DNA from: Phycisphaerales bacterium
GTDB taxonomy: Bacteria; Planctomycetota; Phycisphaerae; Phycisphaerales; SM1A02
Reading direction: 5' to 3'
Length of the DNA stretch: 64,000 bases
Assembly: GCA_029246705.1 (NCBI GenBank)
Contig: JAQWMQ010000034.1
Span: 186,001 to 250,000 of the forward strand
In this document: in pieces, positions 1-7,690 of the stretch
Layout: each line of letters opens with the position of its first letter
Position numbering within the stretch: position 1 is the stretch's first letter
Program-made: the position numbers and the translations under genes
The notes under the pieces: model-generated
The model's database searches: none
Told to the model about the DNA's origin: nothing
Seen by the model: the letters and a program-made list of their open reading frames with translations, nothing else

Positions 1-1
1 C

Positions 2-889
2 GAACAGGGGCGTGAGCATGGTGATCCGGTCGAAAGCGTCCGCAGGACAACCTCCGAGAGCGCGATGGAGATCGGTCGCTCCGGCGGCGGACGTCCCGGT
101 TACGCCTCGAACGTCGGTGCCCAGGCCAACCAGCCGCTCGGCATGGCGATTTCGCAGCCACGTTCCGAACTCGAGGCCGAGGAACGTGAGACCGATGTCA
201 TCGTCGATGCCACCGACATGGCGATCGAGAACCCCGGCGGCTACGTCTACAAGCTGAGTGCGGTGCTGAACGTCCCCCGTGTGTACCTCGATCAGCGCTG
301 GAGCGCCGAGGGTGGTGCGGAAAATCCTTCACCCGAAGAGATCAAGGGACTCGAGACGGTCGTCCGGCAGGAACTGATGGGCGCCATCTCGATGATGCTG
401 CAGACCACGCCCCCGGCGAACGACCTCAAGGGAGACGTCGTCCAGGGTGACGTGACCGTGATCTTCGGTCTCGGTTTCGAGGGCCTGGCTTCCATCGACG
501 GGTTGCCGAATCCGACGGCGATGCTTGCCGGTGGGGGCATGGCGACCATGACCGATGGTTCGATCGGGTCCGGAGGACTCCGCACCTGGATTCTCGGTGG
601 GCTCGCCCTCGCCGCGATCGGTGCGATGCTCCTGATCGTGCGTCGTTCATCAGGAGCGAACCTGATGCCATCCGAGGAGGAGCTCCTCGGTGAACCGCCC
701 GCACTCGAGGCGGAAGTCGACATCGTGATGGGTGAAGCGGACGAGGTGGATCCCCCGCTTGACGCCCGAGTTCTGGACGACGAGGAACTGCGACGCAAGC
801 AGATGCTCTCCCAGTTGAACGAGCTCGTGGTTCGTGAACCCTCCGAGGCGGCGATCCTCGTGAAGCAGTGGATCAGGCAGACCGCCTGA
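2..889 (+). CDS. fliF: Flagellar MS-ring protein FliF, C-terminal part (5' end outside window)
   Basis: FliF forms the MS ring of the flagellar basal body in the inner membrane; its cytoplasmic C-terminal tail binds FliG. The frame is open from base 2, so the start lies upstream of the window and 295 residues are visible. The fragment shows the end of the periplasmic ring-building region, one hydrophobic segment at about residues 194-214 (TWILGGLALAAIGAMLLIV) and then an acidic cytoplasmic tail. The last ~40 residues (QLNELVVREPSEAAILVKQW) match the conserved FliG-binding tail, whose hallmark is a P-[ED]-x-[AV]-A-x-[LV]-[LIV]-[KR]-x-W pattern. fliG follows 10 nt downstream. Identity rests on this tail, the membrane segment and the operon. 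Confidence 0.93.
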   Translation, partial: EQGREHGDPVESVRRTTSESAMEIGRSGGGRPGYASNVGAQANQPLGMAISQPRSELEAEERETDVIVDATDMAIENPGGYVYKLSAVLNVPRVYLDQRWSAEGGAENPSPEEIKGLETVVRQELMGAISMMLQTTPPANDLKGDVVQGDVTVIFGLGFEGLASIDGLPNPTAMLAGGGMATMTDGSIGSGGLRTWILGGLALAAIGAMLLIVRRSSGANLMPSEEELLGEPPALEAEVDIVMGEADEVDPPLDARVLDDEELRRKQMLSQLNELVVREPSEAAILVKQWIRQTA

Positions 890-899
890 GAGGATCGAA

Positions 900-1934
900 A
901 TGCGACCAGGACACAAACTACCCAGCGATCCGAGTGAACTCGACGGCGCCACCAAGGCGGCGGTGCTCCTGCTCATGCTGGACCAGGATTCCGCCGGTGG
1001 CCTCATTCGTGAACTCACCACCGAGATGGTGGAGGACGTCATGCGTGTTCTCGCCTCGATCGAGTCGGTTCCATCCGAACTCGGCCAGGCGGTGGTCAAC
1101 GAGTTCTACGAACTGACGATCTCATCCGGTGTTCTCAAGGAAGGTGGACTTGATTATGCGAAGACGCTTCTCCGCGATTCCCTCGACCCGAAGACGGCCG
1201 AAAAGATGTTCGAGGACATCCGACGTGGCGCGCAGAAGGCGCCCTTTGCCTTCCTCCAGAAGGCCGAGAGCGAGAACCTGCTGACCTTCATCCAGGATGA
1301 ACATCCGCAGACCATCGCCCTGATCGTCTCGCACCTCCCGCACCACAAGGCGTCGGAGATCCTGGTGGGTCTGCCCCAGGAAAAGCAGATCGAGGTCGTT
1401 CAGCGGGTCGCCAACATGGAACAGACCAACCCGGTGGTGATCCGCGAGGTCGAAAGCGGGCTGGAAAGCCGGCTCTCGAACATGCTGATGCATTCGATGG
1501 ACCGGGTGGGGGGGACCGCCACCGTCGCGGAGATCCTCAACCTCTGCGACCGGCAGACCGAGCGATCGATCATGGACGGCATCGAGTCCGAGCATCCCGA
1601 TCTCGCCGAGGATGTTCGTCGCCTGATGTTCGTCTTCGAGGACATCATGCTTGTCGACGACAAGGGCATCCAGACCGTGCTGAAGGAAGTCGACAACGAC
1701 GAGTTGTGCCTGGCCCTCAAGACTGCGAGTCCGGATCTCCAGGCCAAGATCTTCACCAACATGTCCACGCGTGCCGCGGAGGTCATCAAGGAGGACATCG
1801 AGTTCATGGGACCGGTCCGCGTCAGTGACGTCGAGTCGGCACAACAGCGGATCGTCGACATCGTCCGACGACTCGAGGATTCCGGGGAGATCGTGATCTC
1901 CGGTCGAGGTGGTGCACAGGACGTCGTGGTCTGA
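900..1934 (+). CDS. fliG: Flagellar motor switch protein FliG
   Basis: FliG is the rotor protein of the C ring that contacts the stator and FliF. It is 344 residues, a normal length. The N-terminal domain begins ELDGATKAAVLLLMLDQDSA, the middle domain carries the EHPQ motif at about residues 134-137 (FIQDEHPQTIALIVSHLP), and the C-terminal torque domain contains the charged helix region near VFEDIMLVDDKGIQTVLKEV. A GAGAGG ribosome site lies 6 nt before the ATG. It sits between fliF and fliH as in many fla operons. Confidence 0.96.
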   Translation: MRPGHKLPSDPSELDGATKAAVLLLMLDQDSAGGLIRELTTEMVEDVMRVLASIESVPSELGQAVVNEFYELTISSGVLKEGGLDYAKTLLRDSLDPKTAEKMFEDIRRGAQKAPFAFLQKAESENLLTFIQDEHPQTIALIVSHLPHHKASEILVGLPQEKQIEVVQRVANMEQTNPVVIREVESGLESRLSNMLMHSMDRVGGTATVAEILNLCDRQTERSIMDGIESEHPDLAEDVRRLMFVFEDIMLVDDKGIQTVLKEVDNDELCLALKTASPDLQAKIFTNMSTRAAEVIKEDIEFMGPVRVSDVESAQQRIVDIVRRLEDSGEIVISGRGGAQDVVV

Positions 1935-1962
1935 AGCCCGTCCAGCCAGTGGTGAGGTCGAC

Positions 1963-2679
1963 ATGCCGGTGATCCGGAATCAACAAGCACGTCATCTGGC
2001 CCCCCGCGCGATCGCGTTGGAGATGACCGACGTACACGGCGAAGCCACGGATCTGCTGGCCTCCGCCCACGCTGAAGCAAACGAACTCCGGGCCCGGGCG
2101 CGAGCCGAGGCGGAGGACCTGCGTGGAGACATCCTCGAGAAGGCCCGGCAGGAGGGTGAACGTGCCGGCTACGAAGCGGGCCTCGAACGTGGTCGCTCCG
2201 AAGCCATGGAACAGGTTCTTTCCGAAGCACTCGAACCCCATCGCCAGCTGCTCGACCAGCTCGGACCCGCCTGGCTGGAACAGGTGGGGCGCTTTGCCGA
2301 GGAACGTGAACGGTTGCTCGAGGACGCACGACGTGAACTGCTCTCCTTTGCACTGGAGATCGCAAGGCGCGTGGTCCAGCGAACCATCGAGGTCGACGAG
2401 ACCGTCTGCATCGACCAGGTCTCCGAGGCCCTGGCCCTGCTGGGTCGACCGGGAACACTGCACATCTCGATCTCTCCCGAGGATCGCGATGTGCTGGAAC
2501 GTGCCCTTCCCGACCTGCTCGAGAAGGCCCATCTGACCGAAGGGGTCGAACTGGTCGAGACCGACGAGGTTCCCCGTGGGGGATGCCTGGTGTCGACGGT
2601 CGAGGGCACGGTCGATGCTCGTATCGAGACCCAGTTGGTGCGCATCACCGAAGCACTTCTTCCGGGAGCCGGGCATTGA
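1963..2679 (+). CDS. fliH: Flagellar assembly protein FliH
   Basis: FliH regulates the export ATPase FliI as part of the flagellar type III secretion apparatus. The ATG at 1963 is preferred because GGTGAGG lies just upstream; an in-frame ATG at 1909 would overlap fliG by 26 nt. The protein is 238 residues. The N-terminal half is a charged helical/coiled-coil stretch rich in Ala, Glu and Arg (AEANELRARARAEAEDLRGD). The C-terminal half has the FliH/YscL signature with ARRVVQRTIEVDETV and PRGGCLVSTVEGTVDARIET. It overlaps the TTG start of fliI by 4 nt, so translation is probably coupled. Confidence 0.88.
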   Translation: MPVIRNQQARHLAPRAIALEMTDVHGEATDLLASAHAEANELRARARAEAEDLRGDILEKARQEGERAGYEAGLERGRSEAMEQVLSEALEPHRQLLDQLGPAWLEQVGRFAEERERLLEDARRELLSFALEIARRVVQRTIEVDETVCIDQVSEALALLGRPGTLHISISPEDRDVLERALPDLLEKAHLTEGVELVETDEVPRGGCLVSTVEGTVDARIETQLVRITEALLPGAGH

Positions 2680-4085
2680 ACGTCTTCTCCACCGCACTGG
2701 AGACGCTCGGGGATCTCCAGCCGCGTGAACTCTCCGGCACGGTCCTCAGCATCCGTGGTCTGACGATCCTGGTCGAACGTCTTCGCATCCCCGTGGGTTC
2801 GATCGTCCGGGTCGAGTGTGGTTCGGACCACGGCTCGACGGTGCACGGTGAAGTCGTCGGCTTCGACGGCGATCGTTCCCTCGTCATGCTCTACGGCGAG
2901 GCGGGTGGGATCTCCCCCGGTGACCGCTGTGTCGGTGAACGGACATCGACCACCGTCCAGGTCGGTCGGGGCATGCTCGGTCGGGTCCTTGACGGGCTGG
3001 GGCGTCCGATCGATGGCCGGGAACCGCCGACGGGAACCTCCAGTCGACTGCTCAACCCGGTCCGCACCAGTCCGCTTGAACGAACCTCCATCAACGAACC
3101 GCTTGCGACCGGGGTACGCGCCATCGACGGGCTGCTGACCATCGGGAAGGGCCAGAGGCTGGGGATCTTCTCCGGACCCGGTGTCGGCAAGAGCACCCTG
3201 CTCGGGGCCATCGCTCGAAACACCAGCGCGGACGTGAACGTGATCGCCCTGATCGGCGAACGTGGCCGTGAAGTCGTCGAGTTCGTCGAGGAGACCCTCG
3301 GCCCCGAGGGGCTCGCACGATCGGTGGTGGTGGTGGCCACCGGGGACGAGAGCCCGCTTCTTCGCGTCCGGGCCTGCCTGGTCGCACTCGCCACCGCGGA
3401 ACACTTCCGGGACATGGGGTTGGATGTGATGCTCACCTTCGACTCGCTCACCCGGTTCGCACATGCCCAGCGCCAGATCGGACTGGCCGTCGGCGAACAA
3501 CCGGCGACCAAGGGGTTCACGCCGAGCGTCTTCGCGATGCTTCCGCGGATCATGGAACGTGCGGGCTGTCTTCGAGGCGGTGGTTCGATCACCGGCATCT
3601 ACACGGTGCTCGCCGAGGGTGACGAACTCGCTGATCCGATCGCCGATGCCGCCAAGGGCGTGCTCGACGGTCACCTTTTGCTCTCCAACCAGCTTGCTTC
3701 GAAGGGGCACTACCCCGCGATCGACCCCCTGCGGTCGATCTCCAGGGCCGCTGACCGACTCGTCGACGAGCACATGCTTGCGGCGCGTCGAGAGATCATC
3801 AGGTTGCTGGCCGCACACCAGGAAGCGGAGGAGCTGATCTCGATCGGTGCCTATGCCACCGGTTCGAACCCGGATGTCGACATCGCCATCGCCCTGCGTG
3901 AACAGTTGCTCGGGTTTCTGCGACAGGGTGCCTCGGACAAGTTCGACTACCCCAGGACCTGTCGGTTGATGATCGAGCTCCACGGGGTGATCGAGGCCAT
4001 GCGTGCCCAGCTGGGACAGACCAGGCAGGCATCCGCCGTTGACCCGGCCCGGCTCGGCGGGGGACTTGAAGGGACGGCCGCCTGA
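2676..4085 (+). CDS. fliI: Flagellum-specific ATP synthase/export ATPase FliI
   Basis: FliI is the hexameric ATPase of the flagellar export gate and is related to F1-beta. I place the start at TTG 2676, overlapping the fliH stop codon (TTGA), which gives 469 residues; an ATG at 2583 would overlap fliH by 97 nt and adds unconserved sequence. Walker A is GPGVGKST at about residues 167-174, Walker B is DVMLTFDSLTRFAHAQR at about 250, and GERGREVVEFVEE matches the catalytic glutamate region. KGHYPAIDPLRSISR is the typical C-terminal catalytic signature. The last codon overlaps fliJ (TGATG). Confidence 0.95.
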   Translation: MNVFSTALETLGDLQPRELSGTVLSIRGLTILVERLRIPVGSIVRVECGSDHGSTVHGEVVGFDGDRSLVMLYGEAGGISPGDRCVGERTSTTVQVGRGMLGRVLDGLGRPIDGREPPTGTSSRLLNPVRTSPLERTSINEPLATGVRAIDGLLTIGKGQRLGIFSGPGVGKSTLLGAIARNTSADVNVIALIGERGREVVEFVEETLGPEGLARSVVVVATGDESPLLRVRACLVALATAEHFRDMGLDVMLTFDSLTRFAHAQRQIGLAVGEQPATKGFTPSVFAMLPRIMERAGCLRGGGSITGIYTVLAEGDELADPIADAAKGVLDGHLLLSNQLASKGHYPAIDPLRSISRAADRLVDEHMLAARREIIRLLAAHQEAEELISIGAYATGSNPDVDIAIALREQLLGFLRQGASDKFDYPRTCRLMIELHGVIEAMRAQLGQTRQASAVDPARLGGGLEGTAA

Positions 4086-4537
4086 TGGCACGATTCGTCT
4101 TCAAGCTCCAGGCACTGCTCGAACTTCGCAGACGCGAGGAGCAGGTGCACCAGCGAGCCCTCGCGGAGCTCACCCAGGCTCGATCCGACATCGAGGACCG
4201 GCTCCGCCGCCACCAGCGACGCATCAGCGAGCAGAAGCTCGACATGCGTGATCGCCTGGTCGGCACCGTCGATACCGCTGAACTCAGGCTGCATGCCCAT
4301 GCGGCCATCGGGATCATGCGCAAGGCCCAGACCGCGGCGATCGAACTCGCGGGCCTGGTGAAAAGACAGACCCTCGCTCGAGAGGAGCTCGTGACCGCAC
4401 AGGCCCGGCGCCGGGCGGTTGAACTGATCCGCGAGCGACGCCTTGCGGAATGGCGTCTCGAGCAGGATCGCAGGGAGGTCGCCGACCTCGATGACCTGGT
4501 CTGCCGTTCGGCCAGACGCACGGAGATCCCAGCATGA
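4085..4537 (+). CDS. fliJ: Flagellar export chaperone/escort FliJ
   Basis: FliJ is a small coiled-coil protein that inserts into the FliI ring and escorts export chaperones. The 150-residue protein starts ARFVFKLQALLELRRREEQ, the characteristic FliJ opening, and continues as uninterrupted charged helix. Its ATG overlaps the fliI stop and its own stop overlaps the next gene by 4 nt (ATGA), so the genes are translationally coupled. Sequence identity in FliJ is weak between phyla; position between fliI and the motE-like gene carries much of the assignment. Confidence 0.88.
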   Translation: MARFVFKLQALLELRRREEQVHQRALAELTQARSDIEDRLRRHQRRISEQKLDMRDRLVGTVDTAELRLHAHAAIGIMRKAQTAAIELAGLVKRQTLAREELVTAQARRRAVELIRERRLAEWRLEQDRREVADLDDLVCRSARRTEIPA

Positions 4538-5253
4538 AACTCGCCTGGAACATCATTGCCTTCGTCGCCATCGTGAACCTCCTGGCCGTCATCTTCTTCG
4601 GCGGCTGGCTCACCGCGACCGGACGCGTGAACCAGGACCGCATCGAAACGGTGCAGACCCTGTTCGCGTTGCCCGCCGACATCGAGTCGGAAGAAGTGGC
4701 AAGGCTGCGGATCGCCGAGGACATCGAGGCGCTGAAGTTCGAGGAAGAGGCCTCCCTCAGCCGTCAACCCATGGGCAGTGATGCCCAGATCGCCGCGGTG
4801 GAGGATCTCGTTCGACGCGAACAACTGCTTCTTCGACGCATCGAGCGTGAGAACGCCGAGGATCGCCGTGCCCTGGAGACACTCGAACGTCAGCTCACGG
4901 AACGTGAGATTGAACTGGAGAAGCGCATCGCCGACTTCGCCGCTTCCAGGAAGAAGGTCCTCGAGGAATCGGGTGAGGCGTCCTTCATCGCCGTGGTGAA
5001 GCTCATGGAGACCCTGCCTTCCCGACAGGCGAAGGACCAGATACTCCTGTTGGTCGCCAACGGTGAGAAGGCGGAGGCGGTTCGTTGCCTTCGAGCGATG
5101 CGAGCAGGTCCCCGGACCCAGATCATCGCATCGATGAAGACCGAATCCGAACAGAAAGTGGCCTCTGATTTGCTCGAGAGTCTCCGAATCCCCCCGTTTG
5201 CCGACGGGGTGGTCATGGAGACCATCGATGCAGGGCCTGCCGCTCCCAACTGA
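4534..5253 (+). CDS. MotE/FlbB-like flagellar membrane protein
   Basis: 239 residues. One N-terminal membrane segment (about residues 5-27, WNIIAFVAIVNLLAVIFFGG) is followed by a long charged coiled coil (about 95-160) and a C-terminal domain resembling the MgtE intracellular N domain (LMETLPSRQAKDQILLLV). This architecture and the position between fliJ and fliK match the MotE-family chaperone/stator-associated proteins of other flagellated bacteria. Exact function in this phylum is not established. It overlaps fliJ by 4 nt, and the fliK start lies inside its end. Confidence 0.7.
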   Translation: MKLAWNIIAFVAIVNLLAVIFFGGWLTATGRVNQDRIETVQTLFALPADIESEEVARLRIAEDIEALKFEEEASLSRQPMGSDAQIAAVEDLVRREQLLLRRIERENAEDRRALETLERQLTEREIELEKRIADFAASRKKVLEESGEASFIAVVKLMETLPSRQAKDQILLLVANGEKAEAVRCLRAMRAGPRTQIIASMKTESEQKVASDLLESLRIPPFADGVVMETIDAGPAAPN

Positions 5254-6496
5254 ACCGACCCGCCCGAACCCGGGTTTCGAGATCTCCTCGAAGGGGAGCC
5301 GTCACCGGTCTGGACTGGAGGATCGCCCCTCTCAGGCCGCAGGAGAGCCGTTTTCCGCTCATTTCAGTCGTGAGGATCATCGTCCGAGCAGGGTTCGTCC
5401 CGATCATGAGTCGAGGGTCGAAACCCGGGAGGACCCTCCGGTGGATTCGTCCGAGGACCTGGGAGAGGTGCCGGCAGGATCTGCCGACCAGGCGCAGGAT
5501 GCGCCCGAGACAACCTTTGATTCCGAGGAAAGCCCGACCACGTCCGAGGACACCGCAACCGAGGATGTCGCGGGACACGTGGTGCAGGTCGCGACGACAT
5601 CGCAGCGTCAGCAGGCGAAAGAAACACCCTCGCAAGCTTCGGTACGAACCGGTGGACAGGCAGCAACTCGACCGATGCCGGGGGCCCCGGCTCCCGGGTC
5701 TGCGGTCACGCCTTCGACGTCCGGATCGATCGAACTCGACTCCTCGCTGCAATCGGTCCAGCCTCGAGCGGCTGCACGTGAGGATCTCGCATCCCTGCTC
5801 GAGGACTACGGCGTTCGCTCGGCGCGAGGCAAGGCCGCCTCCGGTGGTGGGCATGCAGCGGTCGCACGTGCCGAACAGGTCCAGCAGGCGATCGCACTCG
5901 AACAGGCAGCCCAGATGAATCCCGGCGCGCGCGCGCTCCCGGGTGGCATGCAGTCGGTCTCGCTCGAGACGAACATCGCCGATGCCCGCCAGGGCGTGCT
6001 GAACAGCCTGCCTCTTGATGATGCTTCGCCCGATGCGCTGCAGCAGCGCATCGGACGACTGACCGGTCGTGCCCTGGGTGCACTGGCATCCCAGCGAGGC
6101 GGCACGCTGACCATGCGACTCGATCCACCGAATCTCGGGCAGATCACCTTGAAGATGTCGGTCATCGACTCGACGGTACGTACCGAGATCATGGCGCAGA
6201 ACAAGGTCACGAGGCAGTTGTTGGATCGCAGCATCGACACGTTGAGGATGACCCTCGAGTCCAGGGGACTGCAGGTCGACCGGCTGGCCGTCACCTCACC
6301 GAGCGGACACGCCGAAACCAGCGGTGCCAAGGCCGAATCCCACCACCAGCAATCCGATGGTGCGGACGGTTCCGATGACGGCAAGCGTGATGCCGCCGGC
6401 AGTGAAAGCCGGGGCCGTCGCGATCGTCATGACACCCCCGACACCAGCGAGAATCCGTCCGATCGAAGCTTTCAGGAGACCCTCTCGCCGGATTGA
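5228..6496 (+). CDS. fliK: Flagellar hook-length control protein FliK
   Basis: FliK measures hook length and switches export specificity. I chose ATG 5228 (GGAG 7 nt upstream, inside the end of the previous gene), giving 422 residues; ATG 5198 is also possible. The N-terminal two thirds is low-complexity Pro/Ser/Thr/Glu/Gln-rich sequence, as expected of the molecular-ruler region. The C-terminal domain (about residues 290-360) has the conserved FliK/Flg_hook pattern, including LTMRLDPPNLGQITLKMSV and LESRGLQVDRLAV. A basic/acidic tail follows. Confidence 0.88.
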   Translation: MQGLPLPTEPTRPNPGFEISSKGSRHRSGLEDRPSQAAGEPFSAHFSREDHRPSRVRPDHESRVETREDPPVDSSEDLGEVPAGSADQAQDAPETTFDSEESPTTSEDTATEDVAGHVVQVATTSQRQQAKETPSQASVRTGGQAATRPMPGAPAPGSAVTPSTSGSIELDSSLQSVQPRAAAREDLASLLEDYGVRSARGKAASGGGHAAVARAEQVQQAIALEQAAQMNPGARALPGGMQSVSLETNIADARQGVLNSLPLDDASPDALQQRIGRLTGRALGALASQRGGTLTMRLDPPNLGQITLKMSVIDSTVRTEIMAQNKVTRQLLDRSIDTLRMTLESRGLQVDRLAVTSPSGHAETSGAKAESHHQQSDGADGSDDGKRDAAGSESRGRRDRHDTPDTSENPSDRSFQETLSPD

Positions 6497-6504
6497 TCCG
6501 GGTC

Positions 6505-6519
6505 TGGCATGGCATTCGC
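6505..6519 (+). promoter_or_regulatory. Candidate sigma-54 (-24/-12) promoter of flgD
   Basis: TGGCATGGCATTCGC matches the sigma-54 consensus TGGCACGNNNNTTGC at the invariant GG and GC dinucleotides with the required 10-nt spacing; two other positions differ. It lies in the fliK-flgD gap, with the expected transcription start about 20-25 nt before the flgD ATG at 6554. rpoN is encoded 7.5 kb downstream. Confidence 0.6.
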
Positions 6520-6553
6520 TGTCCGAGGGGTACAGGAAACACGAGGAACCGAC

Positions 6554-7102
6554 ATGAGCAGCATTCCATCCATAGGCGCCCAGGGACTGGGCGGAGCATC
6601 CAGCGGGGCAGGAGCCGGGTACGGGGACATGTCCTCGGAGGACTTCATGAACATCATGTTCACGGAACTCCAGAACCAGGATCCGTTCAAGCCCAACGAC
6701 AGCGCGGCGATGCTCGAGCAGTTGAACTCGATCCGTTCGATCGAGTCCGACATGCAGCTCACCCAGCAGCTGCAGTCGATCGTCACCCAGAACCAGCTGG
6801 CTGGTGCCGGAAACCTCATCGGTCGCTTCGTCGAGGGTATCGCTGATGGCGGCGTACGCGTCGCAGGCCAGGTGATGTCCGTGGTGCGGCAGGGTGACCT
6901 GATCGGACTCGAACTCGACAACGGCTGGATCATGGACATGAACAACGTCGAAGTGATCGTCGATCAATCGATCTTCGGTGATCCCGCTTCAGGCGGATCC
7001 GGAAGCGGTTGGGACACGGGCATTCCCGACATGAATGGTGACGGCACCGTCGATGGAAGCGACCTGAGCCTGCTGCTGGGTCAGTGGAACCGTGATGGTT
7101 GA
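6554..7102 (+). CDS. flgD: Flagellar hook-capping protein FlgD with a C-terminal dockerin-like repeat
   Basis: FlgD caps the growing hook and guides FlgE assembly. ATG 6554 has GAGGAA upstream; ATG 6509 lies within the candidate sigma-54 promoter and is rejected. The 182-residue protein has the FlgD N-terminal signature MSSEDFMNIMFTELQNQDPF and LEQLNSIRSIESDMQLTQQL, then a short beta-rich region (GQVMSVVRQGDLIGLELDNG). The usual FlgD Ig-like/tudor C-terminal part is reduced. The final ~24 residues are a calcium-loop dockerin-like repeat, DMNGDGTVDGSDLSLLLGQW (about residues 159-178), the same cassette carried by secreted proteins elsewhere in the window. The fusion is in frame and the stop follows directly. 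Confidence 0.88.
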   Translation: MSSIPSIGAQGLGGASSGAGAGYGDMSSEDFMNIMFTELQNQDPFKPNDSAAMLEQLNSIRSIESDMQLTQQLQSIVTQNQLAGAGNLIGRFVEGIADGGVRVAGQVMSVVRQGDLIGLELDNGWIMDMNNVEVIVDQSIFGDPASGGSGSGWDTGIPDMNGDGTVDGSDLSLLLGQWNRDG

Positions 7103-7114
7103 TGCGGTGGTTGC

Positions 7115-7630
7115 ATGGGACTTGATGGTGATCATCTGCTGAAGCGCCTTCACCCGGTCGTCCGTCCCTGCGGACCCGAGTTTCCCCCACGTCGAAAAGG
7201 CACCCTCGAGCGTGCCGGCTTCGAAGAACTCATCGAAATGGCTTCGCGAGGCCAGCTTGCCTCGGGCCGACCGGTCGCTGCATCGGTTGCACATGAACTC
7301 GACCAGGATCGACTGGACCGCCTTTCGACCGCCTGCGACGCCCTCGAGGCCGCGGGCATCGAACGTGGTGCGGTGCTGATGGAGGGTCGAGCGTTCCTCA
7401 TGGATGTTCCGGGCCGGGAGATCCTGCGCGAGGTCGTCCGTGAGGATGCGGGCACGGTCGAAACACTTGCTGGTGTCCTCAGGGTCCTGGGGCCCGATGA
7501 ATCGGCGGTCGCGGCGTCCTCGCCCGCACCGGCACCGCGAACTTTGCGCGCAAATCCTGCCGTACCCCCCGGGGTGCTGGCCCAGTTGGAACGCGCCGCC
7601 CCGAATGAACGCCCCTCAAGGGGTGTTTGA
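7115..7630 (+). CDS. Flagellar operon protein (TIGR02530/FlbD-neighbour type)
   Basis: 171 residues, no signal peptide or membrane segment. The middle region (LDRLSTACDALEAAGIERGAVLMEGRAFLMDVP) resembles the small conserved 'flagellar operon protein' family that sits between flgD and flgE in many bacteria, whose core reads L-x-x-A-x-x-x-A-x-x-K-G-x-x-x-[ST]-L-[IV]. The C-terminal third is Ala/Pro-rich. Its molecular role is unknown. Position, 12 nt after flgD and just before the flgE promoter, supports the call; family membership is by pattern only. Confidence 0.65.
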   Translation: MGLDGDHLLKRLHPVVRPCGPEFPPRRKGTLERAGFEELIEMASRGQLASGRPVAASVAHELDQDRLDRLSTACDALEAAGIERGAVLMEGRAFLMDVPGREILREVVREDAGTVETLAGVLRVLGPDESAVAASSPAPAPRTLRANPAVPPGVLAQLERAAPNERPSRGV

Positions 7631-7636
7631 CCCCTC

Positions 7637-7651
7637 TGGCACGGGGCTTGC
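7637..7651 (+). promoter_or_regulatory. Sigma-54 (-24/-12) promoter of flgE
   Basis: TGGCACGGGGCTTGC is a perfect match to the sigma-54 consensus TGGCACGNNNNTTGC. It lies in the 60-nt gap before flgE, placing the transcription start near 7663 and leaving a ~28-nt leader that contains the GGAGGAG ribosome site. Sigma-54 control of hook genes is common in other flagellated bacteria. Confidence 0.88.
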
Positions 7652-7690
7652 ACTGTTTCAACACGAGTGACGAACCCTGGAGGAGCCACG

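Noticed and set aside
2169-4091. Long minus-strand open frame opposite fliH and fliI
   Set aside because: It mirrors conserved plus-strand genes and has no recognisable domain; such shadows are common at this GC content. The same holds for those opposite 15110-16882 and 60494-62713.
6509-6553. Upstream ATG for flgD at 6509
   Set aside because: It lies inside the sigma-54-like promoter, upstream of the predicted transcription start, and has no ribosome site.
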